DNA of 64,000 nucleotides from Megalonaias nervosa (GCA_016617855.1 JAECUM010093588.1:18347-82346); one strand, 5' to 3'; counted from the stretch's first letter, positions 25,836 through 37,754 are shown. The notes: a model not told the origin generated them from the sequence alone. Translations and numbers: made by a program.

Positions 25836-26936
25836 AGTTCACTAGCTTACTGTTATTTATAGTCTGAAGCCTAATAAAAATTATATTTTATTAGAGTTTC
25901 ATCTCTTCATGAAGTTAAAATATTGTTTAAAACCTTCCATAATTTCCATGATAAAAATTGTGTTCAAAATAACTGAATTTTTGACATTTTAAAATAACTG
26001 ATGTCAAAATCAAATTTTGCAATTATAGATTGAATATGATATGGGCCAATCCAGAATTTAAAGTATAGGGTGGTGCTTTGTCAACTTGACACCAGTTACA
26101 AGAAAATACTCAATTTTGAAAAGTTTAACAAAGTCAGCGCTGGTGAAGCATCATGCAGGATTCCAATTTAATGTCACAAAAACAAGCCAAGGTAATAAAA
26201 AGACAAAAATAACAACACGTATACGCACATTTTCTGTATTGCTTGTAATAAATAGTATGATTCAAATGATATACAATTCGAGCATAAGCATACAATTAGC
26301 ATAAATTTGTATTCGACACTTTTACAAGCACAACAAATACTATCATTATTTAAAAATAGTTGTGTGTATTTATATATGAAATATGATAATAAATCATGTA
26401 TCTCTTCCAACGCATACATTTTTTTTTTCATGTTGGTATTAGGTTTGGGGAAATGTTTTTTTGTTTTGTTTTTTTTTTTTTTGTTTTTTTTTTTAAATCC
26501 CTCTTGAATCCCTTTCAGTAAGGACAATCTACATCGCATCGCAACGGCAAACCATTTTTCTGATAAATTTTCAGTGATTTTCTGCGTAATCGTCCAAATT
26601 CATATGAAATGTAATAAGAACGTAATAAAGCGAGGTCTTTTGTTTGTGAACAAATGTGGTGGATAGCAACACGTAGCTACGCAGTGATTTCGATGTCTAT
26701 TTTTGATTGGTCGAAAATAATTTATGTGTCCAGTTTGATTGACAGGTCGGAACTATCCATTGGCCGATGTATTGAAACTTTAATTGACAACTTTTTCACG
26801 AATCTCATAATCCATTTTCCTCCTACTCAGCCTTACTCTCGCAGCAGCTGTTTACAGATTTTATCTTCAGACTTCTGGAATATATGTGAGTGTGCGTGAA
26901 AATGTATTTCGAAGCCGTATGATATGCGCTCTGTTG

Positions 26937-26987
<51 letters not shown>

Positions 26988-27797
26988 ATACATTAAATTG
27001 AATCTGTATTGCTGTATTCTTCCTTTTTATAATCAGCCCTTCATACACTTATCAGATGCATATAAACACACAACTTATACCAAATGCATCACGGGAACTA
27101 TATCAGCCATTAACAGATTCATCATGTCATGTACTATGTACAGAAAAGCTATATTGCATGTTGTTATCGCCTTAGACAACATAAAAGGGAGGAAAGAGTT
27201 ATATTGATCTGAAAATCGATGAATTAGATTTATAGAAGCGAATCTCTCACATTTAAACCGTTACTGGTAGGAAATAGGAACCCTATGCTGTTATTCTAAG
27301 AGTTTCTGGACTCGTCTTTCTCAGCCAGATATCTAACATTGGTTTAAACCTTTGAAATTGTCGACGCCCACGGGATGTTTGACTTGGAGAGTGAATAGAC
27401 TTGAAAATACAATATTTTGAGAAAATTTTATCTCATTTCCATGAGATATCTGTCAAGAAGTCAACAAATGTCCGCAAGAATAGATAGGAGCTATTTCTGA
27501 ATGTATCATTATTATAATTGCGTTTGGTATGCTCTTTTTTCAAACTTATAGGCGTCTGCCCACGTGCTGTATTTTAAATAAATATACAGTTGTGATTTTG
27601 CAAGAGACCGCTTACGTGCAATGTTTTAAGTATATACAACGTTACAGTATGCAGTGGCTTTTAATACGAAATATAAACAACGTTACAGTTGAAATTGAAT
27701 TTAATAGGAGTTATATACAACGTTACGGTGTGAAATGGTATTTAATAAGAAATATATACACCATTACAGTTAGAAATGGAGTTTAAACAGAGAAGGC
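25836..27797. other. No gene seen
   Basis: T-rich tracts at 26417-26494. A duplicated TATACAACGTTACAGT motif recurs loosely at 27634-27775. Continuation of the LINE beyond the SINE could not be shown. Confidence 0.5.
26939..26985. repeat. (CA)n microsatellite
   Basis: Pure CA tract; no SINE body seen to its left. Confidence 0.97.
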
Positions 27798-27799
27798 TA

Positions 27800-28870
27800 A
27801 AGAGGGTATTCAAAAAGTTCAGATTATTAGTACGCTGTACAACAAAAATCATTATTTGTGGAACGTCAATGTACAACCTCAAAGTACTCCCCATACACCT
27901 CTTCACACTTTTGCAGTCTGATTATCCCATCATTAAATGCTATTTTGTACTCACTTTTGGCATGTTGTCTCTATCACTTGAAAATTACAGTTCCAATCAC
28001 ATGACGGCTTTAAAAATCGTTTGCCAATCAGAGAATTTTCCATAACGCAATTCAGCCAAATATCGTTTGGTGCTAAATTAGAGCTTTATGAAGTACGTGG
28101 CAAAGTTTGGATGATGTGCGTCTTTATTAAGGCTGTCAGAACAACGGATTTGTGCGCTAGATAGATAATTTCGGTGTCGGTGCCTGGACGGATGGTTTGG
28201 TAGTGTTCTACAACTCGTGGCAATACGTACTTTGGAGACATAACAATGTTCAGTGACACTATAAGAGTCAGGCACAGACAGATACATGGATGTCCAATGA
28301 CGTTAGCAGAGACAGGCACAGACACTTGAATGACCGAACCTTTTGCATCAAAATATAACGAGTCTAAAACTCTCCTGACAATCCAACTACGTTGATATGT
28401 GGTCTCTGTTTTCTCCTATCCAGACTTTATCGTTTTCTTTTGAGTTGGGCTCAAACAAATAAATCTATGTTTCATCACCTGTGACATCTGAATCAAATGT
28501 CTCTGGTCACTCTTTTCATACTTGGCGAGCAGCTCTTTAGCGATTTCAACCAGGCCATTTTTATTAGCCATCAACGAATACAGGACCCGTCTTGCACAAA
28601 CCTTTCTGTGCTTTAAATGATTCTTTATTATACTAAAAACAACAGGCGAATTAATGTCTATGATAATAGAAATGTCTTCCACTGAATACATAGCCTTTTC
28701 AGCAGCATCCACTTCTGGCTTACCAAGCACTGACAAAGATCTTCTAGAACACGAGTCATCTTCAATGGATTAGCAACAGTCTTAGAAACGAAGAAACCAC
28801 ATCAAATCTGCAGGATGTGACAGAAAGGTACATTAGTAAACGTTGTATCCATGTTGGCCCTAATATAAGT
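27800..28870 (-). pseudogene. Mariner-family transposase pseudogene
   Basis: Seen: read leftward, the segment 28736-28416 has the mariner order: a proline-region remnant, a helix-turn-helix-like part, then HLKHRKVCARRVLYSL and EIAKELLAKYE, close to the HLxMRKVCARWVP and EIAKELL blocks of the family. Further left, near 27975-27880, the C-terminal block LQKCEEVYGEYFE matches the family's RWxKCIxxxGDYFE. Between them the frame is broken by several stops and shifts, and no intact DD34D triad could be read. The low end has the TIR-like GAGGGTATTCAAAAAGTTC beside a TA at 27798-27799. The far TIR was not found near 28870, so that end is truncated or diverged. Confidence 0.75.
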
Positions 28871-28978
28871 TTGATATTACATTTGGAACATCCTGATTTT
28901 ACAGATGGCTTCTTGCACAGTGGCAAAATTGTTGTCCTCTGACATTTTTAGGTCACTGTCATTTACTTATGTTATATA

Positions 28979-29139
<161 letters not shown>

Positions 29140-29342
29140 TTCAAGCGTGCTGCACGTGCAGATGCCGATATTTTATAGAACGTTGTTTTGTCTGTCAATC
29201 AGCGTTAAATTTAGTGACAGGTTCAGAGAAACGTTATAACAAATTATGCAGGACCTTCAAAATGCCCGTCACACATGCAAACTTAATTTTTCTTCCTTCA
29301 TCTTTATCTATCGGTTTCTCTCCCTTCCTCCTAAGAGAAGGA

Positions 29343-29663
29343 TTTATTAATGCATGTCATTTTATTAATGCATGCCATTTTATTAATACATTTTATTAAT
29401 GCATGTCATTTTATTAATGCATGTCATTTTATTAATGCATGTCATTTTGTTAATGCATGTCATTTTATTAATGCATTTTGTTAATGCACGTCATTTTATT
29501 AATGCATGTCATTTTTATTAATGCATGTCATTTTATTAATGCATGCCATAAAGTTAATGCATGTCATTTTATTAATGCATGTCATAAAGTTAATGCGTGT
29601 CATAAAGTTAATGCATGTCATTTTGTTAATGCATGTCATTTTATTAATGCATGTCATAAAGTA
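29343..29663. repeat. 18-bp minisatellite around ATGCATG
   Basis: About 17 units of ATTAATGCATGTCATTTT with a variant ending CATAAAGTTA that becomes frequent in the right half. ATGCAT is self-complementary. Because the unit is a multiple of three, frames stay open on both strands. Confidence 0.92.
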
Positions 29664-31420
29664 CATTAAGATTACTTTTTTTTCCAACAGCAACTTTAAA
29701 TAAAGACCCGATATTGTCGCATTTTTTAAAAAAACTTCCAATAACTATTTCCTTTGAATCAAGGAAATATCTTCATGTTTTCACAACTTATTATATTTCA
29801 AAATGGTACTGTACCCTACGTTTTTATATTTTTTAAGTGATACTTGACGGTACATGTGAAATGTTACCTTTGTGTTCTCAGTCATAAGACGTTTAAGTTT
29901 GTGTTACTGTTTTCCGCACAGCTACATATCTGATCCCCATAATTACAAGACTAAAGAAAAATTGCAGATTTTGTAACACAACCGAAAATATTTTCTGTTT
30001 CTTAAAACAGTCATCAGATGTAACCATCAGCCATTTAATTAAATAGATGTTTACTGTAACGTGCCTTGACAAAAGCGATGTATCAAATTGATAAAAGTTT
30101 CTGAAATCAATAAATCATAATAGCTGAGGGTCAGTAAATACTCCTGAAAATTGATATATACATTAATCAGTTACTGTTAACATGCTAAACTATATATTAT
30201 ATGTGTGAATTCAATCTAATTTTATGACAGTACTCTCGGGCGAAGCTGTTTTATAGTGTCAAAATTAATGGGGTAGAATTACGATAGGACTGATCTGCGC
30301 TTATCAGTTTTACAATAATTCCTCGCCGCATTATCAAGCCTGCGATCAATAATTGGTAACCAGTCAACGTAGACTCTACCGTGTCTTTTTTCATTTAGAT
30401 GCGAAACGGGAAAACACAAGAGTCAAGTTTTCATGCTTTCTTCTTCACTGCGAAACAAGTTACTGAGTTCACAGCCGGCGGTGCTGTTGCTAGAGCAATG
30501 ATTCAATATGAAGTGGTAGTAAGTTTACCCTAACTGTTAAAATTTAATTGAGACTGTCAGGAATTTGCCTTTCGTTGACGTCATCACTTCAGGTCACATG
30601 TTACCATCTTTCCTGAAAGTCTGATGTTATTACTGTATTTAACTAATGAAGGATGCAACCGCTCAGCGTTTCTATGAAAACCAACGCAAAGACGTGATAA
30701 GGAAATCTGGCGATGTTTGACAACTTGCTTGCTCTACTGGATCATTCTACTTGTTTAAAATCAGAAACATAAATTGGCAAGTTATGCCTTGAACTGAGCT
30801 GAAAGGGCGAGGCAGAGGTTTCCAGCACCCAGTTGTTTTGCTATCTGTAAGCATTAGCTACATGTTGCGTCTCAAGTTATTTGGGGGCATCTTCAATTTA
30901 ATGCAGAAAATCCAGAGCTAGTGAACTGACTGCATACTCGCTTCTCTTCTTGGCAAATTGAGATATTTACCTACGTTGATGTAGTTTGTATTTAAACCAC
31001 TATCGGGGGAAGCTGTAAATGACTTCCCTTAGGCAGCCTAAATCGCAAAGCTTTCCAGACTACGTGGAAATGTATCATTCCATAGGAAAAGATTGAATGA
31101 AATTCCAAGCTTTCTGTTTACATGTATACTATTTAATGACTCTTGTTTGAACTGGTGAGCAAGCTGGAACCGACGGGCTTTCTTTCCACAGACACCTGCT
31201 GTTTGGTTTGATGTAGGTAAAGGGGCGATGCCTTGATCTAAACTGCCGGGAATTGAAGTTCATGAACAAAAGGTCAAGTTGTTCTTCACAGATATCCTTT
31301 GAAAGTTAACAAATCAACAATGCTTGCGTATACACTCCAGATAAAGTGACTGATTCTTGGATCTACTTTAGGGGATTTTCGTCCTTCTGAAATGTGTTTA
31401 CGGTGGGAGACGAGATGTTG
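29664..31420. other. No gene seen; left flank of PDE8
   Basis: Possible promoter and 5' UTR territory of PDE8, but no upstream exon could be identified with confidence. Confidence 0.45.
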
Positions 31421-31565
31421 TACTGGTCCACTGCAGTGATAGCCTTGTCATGTTTTACAAATCAAACATTGGAATCGATATAAAAAGCCAGATTTACTTA
31501 TACTCGTTTCTGGAATTTTTAAAGGATTTTGATTTTTGTTTTTTCTAAAAGCCAAGGCATGCTTA
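31421..31565 (+). repeat. PDE8 5' flank, distal copy of the tandem duplication
   Basis: Diverged partner of 31721-31875. It keeps a TATAAAA word at 31479-31485 that is changed to TATGAAT in the proximal copy. It ends in GCCAAGGCATGC, matching the PDE8 start context, but no PDE8-like reading follows. It could be promoter or 5' UTR sequence of the gene; nothing in the sequence decides this. Confidence 0.4.
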
Positions 31566-31720
31566 AGTTGTTTTGCAAATGAAGTTTTGTACTTAATTTT
31601 ACGAATCAGCTCTTGCGTGCTGTGTATATGAAAACTAGATTATCTTGACAAATTATTGGAATTTGATTTATAGAATTTATAATTCTCCTTTCTAGTGATG
31701 TGTTCATAAAAGTTGCCAAT

Positions 31721-31875
31721 GTGTGGTCCACTTGTTGAGCTAAATGTGTCATTTTACAATTACGCCTTTGAAATCGATATGAATGCCAGAACAGTTCACA
31801 AGGTTTCTTCGATCTAAATTGGATAATATCATTTCGTCTGTCTGGAAACGTCATTTGCTTTCGGCCAAGGCATGG
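31721..31875 (+). repeat. PDE8 5' flank, proximal copy of an old tandem duplication
   Basis: The 150 bases before the PDE8 start share a series of ordered words with 31421-31565: GTGGTCCACT against CTGGTCCACT, then TTTTACAA, ATCGATAT, and GCCAAGGCATG. Offsets are 300-313 bases. In this copy the last word contains the PDE8 ATG; in the distal copy it is followed by non-coding sequence. This is my own by-eye alignment; the copies are diverged. Confidence 0.5.
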
Positions 31876-32123
31876 GCTGCAATCCCAGTATCCATGTCAA
31901 TCAGACAGGTGTGGTGTATTGCCGCGACTCCGAAGACTCTAACTCTCCTCATGCTTCACATAGCGCCTCATTTTGCACACACGCCCATTACAGACGAACA
32001 GACACCAGCGAGGTGTCGCAAACCAGCTCACCTGGGAGGGGCAGGCGTATTAAAGAAGAGAAAAGCATCGCCCAGATTTCGATTACGGAGACTGAAACAC
32101 AGACTAGACGAGCGAACTTGAAG
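31872..32123 (+). CDS. PDE8: First coding exon of a PDE8-type cAMP phosphodiesterase
   Basis: Seen: an 84-codon segment starting at an ATG with a good context (G at -3, G at +4). It opens with [20 protein letters not shown], has a serine-rich middle, then a basic RRIKEE stretch and an ETETQT motif. It ends in codon AAG followed at once by GTAGTC, a usable splice donor, so the exon ends in phase 0. Known: vertebrate PDE8 proteins begin with a near-identical MGC-PSIH--SQSGVIYCRDS block and PDE8B has an ETQT motif further on. PDE8 hydrolyses cAMP with high affinity and carries REC-like, PAS and HD catalytic domains, none of which lies in this exon. Gly2 and Cys3 fit N-myristoylation and palmitoylation, which would place the protein at membranes. 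Inferred: the remaining exons lie to the right, beyond a very long intron 1. An overlapping open frame from 31783 in another phase is a shadow. Whether the gene is a single invertebrate PDE8 or one of two paralogues cannot be told. Confidence 0.88.
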
Positions 32124-32989
32124 GTAGTCTGTCTATGTAATGTATTTATAGCTTTTCTGTGGCACACACCCCACGGCATTTTCTTGCACCCTTTTAGCGG
32201 TATAGATGCAATTCTTGCAAGCAATGCCAGGCTTGTTCTGGAAATGGGATAAAATTTAAAATTTCGGAATCTGAATTTTTTAAAGGAATTTTGTCAATTA
32301 GTTTGATTAAATGTCTCATCCAACACCTTTCTTTCCTAAGAGTTCACTGGGGATGAAATCTAACAGAGAAAATACTTGTTTGCCATTCGATAACAGAAGG
32401 GGCATAAAAATCACTGCTGGTCAAACGGCACAGTATACAGGAGGAGCAACAGAGATCACAATTGATAACGACGTAGACTAATTTTAAACTGTAATAAATA
32501 AGAGTAGCAAAGTTAAAGAAGTCTTTACTAGGCATCAAGTACAGCTGTTTTTATATCTAACTTACAGGAATTATAGTAATAATAACAAAAAACTAATGCT
32601 ATATATGCTAATATATCTCCCATGTTCATTATCGTGATGGTATTCCATCAAGCGTGACCTAGATGTTGGCTGTGCCAATCACTTGATTCCAAATTGTTCG
32701 CGCACGAAATTAGGTCCAGTCTTTATTTTAAAACCTAAGTAAAAGGCAGATTCCGGGATTTGAAATTGAGGATATATTTAATGTTATTTTTTCCCTTTAT
32801 TATAACTGGGGGTCGATATCCTCAAAGACACGAAAACCGTAGGTCCTTGTCTAGTATACAGGCATGTTAAACCTACAAGTTTAAGAATGGATCCTTGAGT
32901 ATTCATTGTCCTCTACACATGAAAAATAGATTAGAAACATTAGCATTTTGACGAAAAGACTGCTCCTCTATCTATCTATATTATGCTGA

Positions 32990-32992
<3 letters not shown>
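32124..32992 (+). other. Start of presumed PDE8 intron 1
   Basis: Begins GTAGTC after the exon. No conserved coding block is seen here. Confidence 0.6.

Positions 32993-33037
<45 letters not shown>
32993..33037. repeat. (CT)n microsatellite
   Basis: Pure CT tract of about 43 bases in presumed PDE8 intron 1. Confidence 0.97.
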
Positions 33038-33041
<4 letters not shown>

Positions 33042-33164
33042 ATTATTCTATGTTTAGAGTCAGTTCAACTCTTATATGATAATTACAAACATTGTTCAGC
33101 AGAATACAAAACATTTCTTTCTCCCCTGCTCCGCCTTTTAATGGGTGAAGTTACTAAAACATAG

Positions 33165-33188
33165 CACACACACACACACACACACACA
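33165..33188. repeat. (CA)n microsatellite
   Basis: Short CA tract. Confidence 0.95.
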
Positions 33189-33655
33189 GAAAAAAAAAAC
33201 CCCAACATGATGTTGAGGTCATTTATAACGATTTGTTCATCACTGTCATTATTTAAAAAAGAACGTGAAAGTATCAAAATCCCACTAAACACTTTGCACA
33301 CTGATTTATATCTCGGACTATATGTGGATTTTTTATTTAAAAAAATTCCTATCAACATTATATTTGTAGGAATAGAATGAAATTAGTCTGGCACAAATGC
33401 TTAGGTTCAAATTAGGTATTAAGACTAAGTCAGTAAGTGCTCATTCATAGAAAATAGTATTGACATACGTTTGAACTCTATTTGGTTATTATTAAAGTCT
33501 GTTCGCTATCGTTTGAATATAACAGGCAAGAAATGAAGGTGTAACTTAACAATACTGAAAACTGTAAGTTTGCATTTATTTGCCCAAATGTATTTCTACG
33601 CAGCGTGTACATTTTAACTGGACAAGGCCTAAAATCACGTGTTATCACGTCTACA

Positions 33656-33715
33656 CATGGGCGCCCGCAGCATAGGTCAAGGGGAGTCACGTGACCCCCT
33701 CTGGAAGTCATACTG

Positions 33716-33784
<69 letters not shown>

Positions 33785-33956
33785 TCCGACAAGTTTAATC
33801 ATGCAAATGAAGCTGAAAATATGTCACAAGATTCTGTTCAAAACGCTTAGTAAATATTATCTTTAGTTTCAGACTGCTTACTATACTAACTCTCCCGGCC
33901 GTGACTTACTGACCCACCCACCCACCCCTGCAAAAAAAATCCTGCGGGCGCCCATG
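33656..33956. mobile_element. hAT-like MITE (GGGCGCCCGC family), 301 bp, inside a minisatellite
   Basis: Ends are CATGGGCGCCCGCAG and its exact complement. CGTCTACA (33648-33655) and CGTCTACT (33957-33964) are an 8-bp duplication with one mismatch. The interior carries a (TA)n tract at 33719-33780. The flanks are units of the same 44-bp minisatellite, so the insertion interrupted that array. Confidence 0.82.
33719..33780. repeat. (TA)n microsatellite inside a MITE
   Basis: Pure TA tract within the element at 33656-33956. Confidence 0.97.
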
Positions 33957-34213
33957 CGTCTACTTCTCAACTGAACAAGGCCTAAAATCACGTGTTATCA
34001 CGTCTACATCTCAACTGGACAAGGCCTAAAATCACGTGTTATCACGTCTACATCTCAACTGGACAAGGCCTAAAATCAAGTGTTATCACGTCTACATTTC
34101 AACTGGACAAGGCATAAAATCACTTATTATCTCATGTACATCTTAAATAGACAAGGCAAAATCCAGCTGTAATCTCATTTCTAAAGTCTGTTGGGGGAAA
34201 AAAGCGCGCGCAC

Positions 34214-34214
34214 G

Positions 34215-34260
<46 letters not shown>
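34214..34260. repeat. (CA)n microsatellite
   Basis: Follows GCGCGCGCACGAACAC and abuts the second 146-bp repeat block. Confidence 0.97.
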
Positions 34261-34261
<1 letters not shown>

Positions 34262-35250
34262 CCCAAGGTCTAGATGGTCCTGAGTAAAAATGGTACTACG
34301 CCAATGTCTTGTTGTCGGAAAATCTTGTTATTGCTACTCCTACTGAATGGATGGCCACATAAACATGGGGCTTTCACTTAAGGACTTCTGATGAGGTCCA
34401 GTTAGTTCTGAATGAAAATGGTACCGATCTAACGTTCAGCATGACAACCATTTCATTGCTACTTCCCCTACATTGGTGATTATATTAAAATGGAGGTTTC
34501 ACTAAAAGACTTCTTATGTGTAGCTGGTCCAAATAAAAAAAAATTATGCCGATCTGATGTCCAATATGGCCGTCATGTCAGACATCTTAAAAATCTTTTA
34601 TCGCAACTCTACCTGAACAGAAAGTCATATTGACATGGGAATTTTCACCAAAAGACTTTACGATATCCAATTGGTTTTAAATGAAAATGGTGCCGACCCG
34701 ATAACAAATTTGGCCGCCACGGCGGAAATCTTGAAATTTTTTCATCGCTAGTTCTCTTGAATTGATGTTTATATCAACGTGAGGTTTTCACTAAAAGACT
34801 TCTTATAATGTCTTAGTGATCTTAAATGAAAATGGTACCGATCTGACAGCAACAATCTTGAGAGTCTTCTTATGAATGGAAAGTCAGATCTTGAAAATAT
34901 TGTTATCTGTACTCTCTACCAAATGGATGAATATATCAACATCGGGATTTCACCGATAGACTTCTTAAAATAACTAGTTTCTCCAAAATGAAAATGGCGC
35001 AAGTCGTACATCCAATAAGGCTGCCACAACGACTGTCTTAAAATCTTGTTTTCACTGCTTCCACTGACAGGATAATCATTATGACATGGGGTTTTCGTCA
35101 GAACGCATAATAATGTCTACTTTTGTACTAAATGAAAATGGTACCAAGCTGACATCCAGTATGTGCACCACAGCAGCTAATTTGAACATTTTGTTATCGC
35201 TGAAGAATATCAGAGATGGTTTCCACACTTGCCAGTACAAAGGAAGGAAT
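34262..35250. repeat. 146-bp tandem repeat, block 2 (about seven units)
   Basis: Same unit as at 48146-48735, with more deletions. It begins directly after a (CA)n tract. The last unit has the variant GCAGCTAATTTGAA and ends in a 27-base stretch at 35191-35217 that is identical to the end of block 1. Confidence 0.82.
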
Positions 35251-35586
35251 GGTCTTATCTTTAATTCCTAGAATTTCTTTTCGCCCAGTAGAGCGTCAGT
35301 CCATTCAGTGGACTATTGTTTCAGATAGCGTGGTTGTGAGCTAAACAAATTTTCGAAGGCCTTCGTAGTGATGATTTGTATGCTGCATTTGAATATGCTG
35401 ATTTTCAATATAACCATTTATGCTTCAACAATATAATGGCCGATTACAGAGTTGACATGCGTATCAAAGGATAGATGAAAAAGTTTTCGGCAATATATGT
35501 AAAACTATCATATTCCCAAAATATTAAAGTGATACCCGTTTCTATTGCATGATTATATTTAAGTGCTAGATATTCAACTCATTTGC

Positions 35587-35765
35587 TTTGAATGTAACAA
35601 TTGATAGGGAAACAATAGACATAGTTGTATTTAAATATAACAGTTGCCAGGGAAACAATAGACTTAACTAGAGTTAAATGTAACAGTTGCTAGGGAAACA
35701 ATAGACATATTTACATTTAAATGTAACAGTTGCTAGGGAAATGATAGATATAGTTAAATTTAAAG
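35587..35765. repeat. 43-bp minisatellite, four units
   Basis: GGGAAAC recurs at 35607, 35650, 35693 and 35736, each 43 bases apart, within a TGTAACAGTTGCTAGGGAAA core. Confidence 0.9.
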
Positions 35766-35918
35766 TATAGTTAATAGTGTTTATTTTGGTTCCGGGATAT
35801 TAGTTATATACTTCGCATATTGTATGTATACGTGCGTTTATGTATCATGTAAGTATGTGTAAATGTATTTATATATGTATGTACACAGGCATGTATTTAT
35901 ATATGTATGTACACAGGC

Positions 35919-35943
35919 ATATATATATATATATATATATATA

Positions 35944-35976
<33 letters not shown>
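35919..35976. repeat. Compound microsatellite (TA)n(TG)n
   Basis: TA to about 35944, then TG. A short duplicated ATGTACACAGGCAT motif precedes it. Confidence 0.97.
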
Positions 35977-35981
<5 letters not shown>

Positions 35982-36169
35982 CGAAACACATACAACATAG
36001 CATTATTTAAAAGCATATGTATTATATCTGACAAATATTGATCAGGAATATATTTATATGTGTATGGTCGATGGCGTGTCTGAGTTTTATATTTACTTTG
36101 CAATTTCTTGTTAAGCTCCACAGCCTGGTAGGTTGCTAGTACTTCAGACTGTACTTGAATGTTCCATTT

Positions 36170-36350
36170 TAATCGTTGGTTGGATGGATTTTAGTAGCAC
36201 TTTCAACACAGTAATGGCTTTGTTATGCCGAGTAATTGGGAGCTATGTATCGCTTTCCCAAGGAAACACAGAGGTTTTTCTTGGCGGGTGTCGAACCTGC
36301 GACCATTAGATAATAAGTCCGGCACTCTAATAATTTTGAAGGTACGTTTC
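36170..36350 (-). mobile_element. tRNA-derived SINE, family C, reversed
   Basis: On the minus strand the B-box CAGGTTCGACACCC is followed by CCTTGGGAAAGCGATACATA and CCCAATTACTCGGCA, matching the body at 19886-20090. Confidence 0.7.
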
Positions 36351-36712
36351 TCTACATAAATATAACTTGTACCTGATATTCTCTACACACGGATATCTTG
36401 TACCTGATATTCTCCACACACATGTAAGTTGTACCTGATACATGTAAATTGTACCTGATATTCTCAACATACATGTAACTTGTACCAGATATTCTCTACA
36501 CACAAGTAAGTTGTACCTGATATTCTCAACAGTCGTGTAAGTTCTACCTTATTTTCTCTACACACATGTAACTTGTAACTGATTATTCTCTACACACATC
36601 TAACTTGTAACTGATTATTCTCTACATACAAGTAACTTGTAACTGATTATTCTCTACATACATGTAACTTGTAACTGATTATTCTCTACATACAAGTAAC
36701 TTGTAACTGATC
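36351..36712. repeat. Minisatellite of about 31-35 bp, about eleven units
   Basis: Units read TCTCTACACACATGTAACTT followed by GTACCTGATAT or GTAACTGATTAT. The second half of the array is more uniform than the first. Units touch with no unique spacers, so it is not a CRISPR-like array. Confidence 0.85.
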
Positions 36713-37418
36713 GCAGAAAACACAGCCAAACAAAACGACACGAGATAAAGACAACTGAAACAAAATAAAAGCCACATACGAGAATATCCACGCATGTGAA
36801 TTTGCACAAATTATAGTTCACTTTCACTCAAAATTTTCGTGGACACATCCAATGGAAGTTAAGTTGAATGCAAATTTAAAACGCAGCCTATTTATTTTGT
36901 TTTAAACCTGTTTCAGTAAATTTGTACAATATGCAGGAATAATTCAATCCTTTTTGGACATTTGAAAAAAATGATTACTGAGACATTTCAAGATTAATCC
37001 TGTGAAAAACTCAAAAAAGGAAAGAACTGATTAAATTCTATCGAACTCTACAGCGCGGTCTAAGAAGAGCGGTCACTATAGGCATTTGCGTTGGTTGCTA
37101 CGGAAACAAAGCGCTTGCTTATAGAAGCTTAAAAATATAATTAATTTGTACGGTTCGTCGTTCAAACATCCATATAGCGCTAACACGAATGGTACGTGTT
37201 TAGTCATATTAGAAGCTTGTCAGGAGACTGCATTTTGGAAGCGATTTAAATTTCTAAACAAGAGCAGAATTTCGCTGTTTAATCCTTACGGCAACACATT
37301 CGAACACAAAAAGGCAGTTTGTTGTTACAAAATAATAAAATATTAGGTTTTCAGGTAGATATCGGAATATTTCTGCATATCTCACTATTTTTTGGTGCTC
37401 TTTCGTCTGCTTTCATCT

Positions 37419-37702
37419 CTCCGGTGGCCTAGTGGTTAGAGCATCCGCCTTGGATGCGGGAGGTCGCTGGTTCTAACCCCGACCGAGTCATACCAAAGAC
37501 TTAAAAACTGGCACTTACAGCTGTATCGCTTGGCGCTCAGCATTAAGAAGTTAGTATTAGGACTGGTTGGCCTGGTGTCAGGATAATGTGACTGGGTGAG
37601 ACAGCATGCTACATGTCTGCTAGACATCGCTATAAACTGGCACACTGCAGACATCGTAGCGATATGACTGAAAAATCGTTAAAGCTACGTTAAAATTTTA
37701 AA

Positions 37703-37752
<50 letters not shown>
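37419..37752 (+). mobile_element. tRNA-derived SINE, family B, full copy with (CA)n tail
   Basis: Same head, body and end as 25521-25835. The end AAATTTTAAATCACACAC runs straight into a (CA)n tract at 37704-37752. A short internal deletion removes the segment between ATGTCTGC and TAGACATCGC. Confidence 0.87.

Positions 37753-37754
<2 letters not shown>

Larger units (their letters stand above)
33611..34180. repeat. 44-bp minisatellite interrupted by a MITE
   Basis: Units CTCAACTGGACAAGGCCTAA... start at 33965, 34009, 34053, 34097 and 34141, exactly 44 apart. One further unit lies left of the MITE at 33611-33655. Most units contain CACGTG (an E-box palindrome). Confidence 0.9.

Noticed and set aside
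26050..26180. Continuation of the LINE reverse transcriptase after the SINE
   Set aside because: A WGGAL-like reading is possible, but no convincing order of family motifs was found.
29478..29703. Repetitive MHVILL-type proteins on both strands
   Set aside because: The 18-bp minisatellite keeps all frames open; no independent support.
31783..32121. 112-codon frame overlapping the PDE8 exon
   Set aside because: It is in a different phase from the conserved MGC-starting frame and shows no family resemblance.
36351..36712. CRISPR-like array
   Set aside because: Units are contiguous with no unique spacers of constant length, and the genome is eukaryotic. It is a minisatellite.
37419..37500. 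Functional tRNA gene on the plus strand
   Set aside because: A and B boxes are present, but the same head with the same 250-bp body occurs three times, so it is a SINE.
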